A stretch of 20,721 nt of DNA from Sphingomonas sp. (GTDB taxonomy: Bacteria; Pseudomonadota; Alphaproteobacteria; Sphingomonadales; Sphingomonadaceae): contig JAICVC010000016.1 of assembly GCA_025935515.1 (NCBI GenBank), positions 1-20,721 of the forward strand, given 5' to 3'. Below, in pieces: positions 20,600 through 20,721 of the stretch. Made by a program: the position numbers and the translations under genes. Position 1 is the first letter of the stretch, and every line of letters starts with the position of its first letter. The notes under the pieces were generated by a model. It did not search any database and was not told where the DNA came from. It was given only the letters and a program-made list of their open reading frames with translations.

Positions 20600-20721
20600 T
20601 TCCGCCCGGGTCCACTATCGGCATCATCGGCGGCGGACAGTTGGGCCGCATGCTGTCGATCGCGGCGGCCCAGCTAGGCTACAAGACCCACATTTACGAT
20701 CCGCACGAATCTTCCTGCGCC
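20596..20721 (+). CDS. purK: 5-(carboxyamino)imidazole ribonucleotide synthase, 5' part
   Basis: First 42 codons of an ATP-grasp enzyme that makes N5-CAIR from AIR, bicarbonate and ATP, the substrate for PurE. GIIGGGQLGRMLSIAAAQLG and HIYDPHESSCA are the standard PurK N-terminus. The gene runs off the right end of the window. The ATG overlaps the purE stop as ATGA, indicating translational coupling. Confidence 0.94.
   Translation, partial: MIPPGSTIGIIGGGQLGRMLSIAAAQLGYKTHIYDPHESSCA

Overview
The window is high-G+C, densely packed bacterial chromosome. Gene content and protein style (paired single-domain PilZ proteins, rpsU followed by an FKBP isomerase, a short YkgO-type L36, a PurT/PurE/PurK set, YcbB-like and YkuD_2-like L,D-transpeptidases, a TIGR02281-type aspartic protease) suggest an alphaproteobacterium, most likely of the Sphingomonadales. 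This placement is an inference from family knowledge; no marker gene settles it. No rRNA, tRNA, CRISPR array or prophage was seen.

Layout. 1-1153: rpsU and an FKBP-type isomerase, then a small DUF465-like gene, all on the minus strand. 1215-3566: an accessory island. Two short remnants of an Rhs/YD-repeat gene lie on either side of a REP-associated tyrosine transposase (RAYT) unit with terminal inverted repeats, an orphan lipoprotein gene of visibly lower G+C, two unrelated four-copy arrays of 15-16-base motifs, and a very G+C-rich non-coding stretch. A diverged direct repeat of about 42-45 bp brackets the part from 1215 to 3249. 3567-9245: two L,D-transpeptidase genes enclose a four-gene group made of a class I methyltransferase with an NPPY motif, a haem-oxygenase-like diiron (HDO) protein, a PurD-like ATP-grasp enzyme and a SET-domain protein. 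This enzyme combination is the best candidate for an undescribed pathway. 9405-10404: two tandem PilZ proteins and a small zinc-ribbon protein. 10406-12954: a cyclophilin-type isomerase, then divergently purT and a lipoprotein. 12951-15214 (minus): rpmJ, an ABC exporter and a small exported protein. 15333-17382: an aspartic protease, a lipoprotein and galE. 17495-19353: an M14 carboxypeptidase overlapping gpmA. 19350-19937: a diguanylate cyclase. 20117 to the end: purE and the start of purK, overlapping by ATGA.

Common themes. Purine synthesis appears twice (purT; purE-purK), and the PurD-like enzyme in the HDO group may be a repurposed relative. Cell-wall remodelling is represented by the two L,D-transpeptidases and possibly the M14 peptidase. 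Cyclic-di-GMP signalling is represented by a GGDEF protein with an intact inhibitory site and two PilZ receptors. Several convergent gene pairs share their stop codons, and one pair (ATP-grasp and SET) overlaps by 115 bp.
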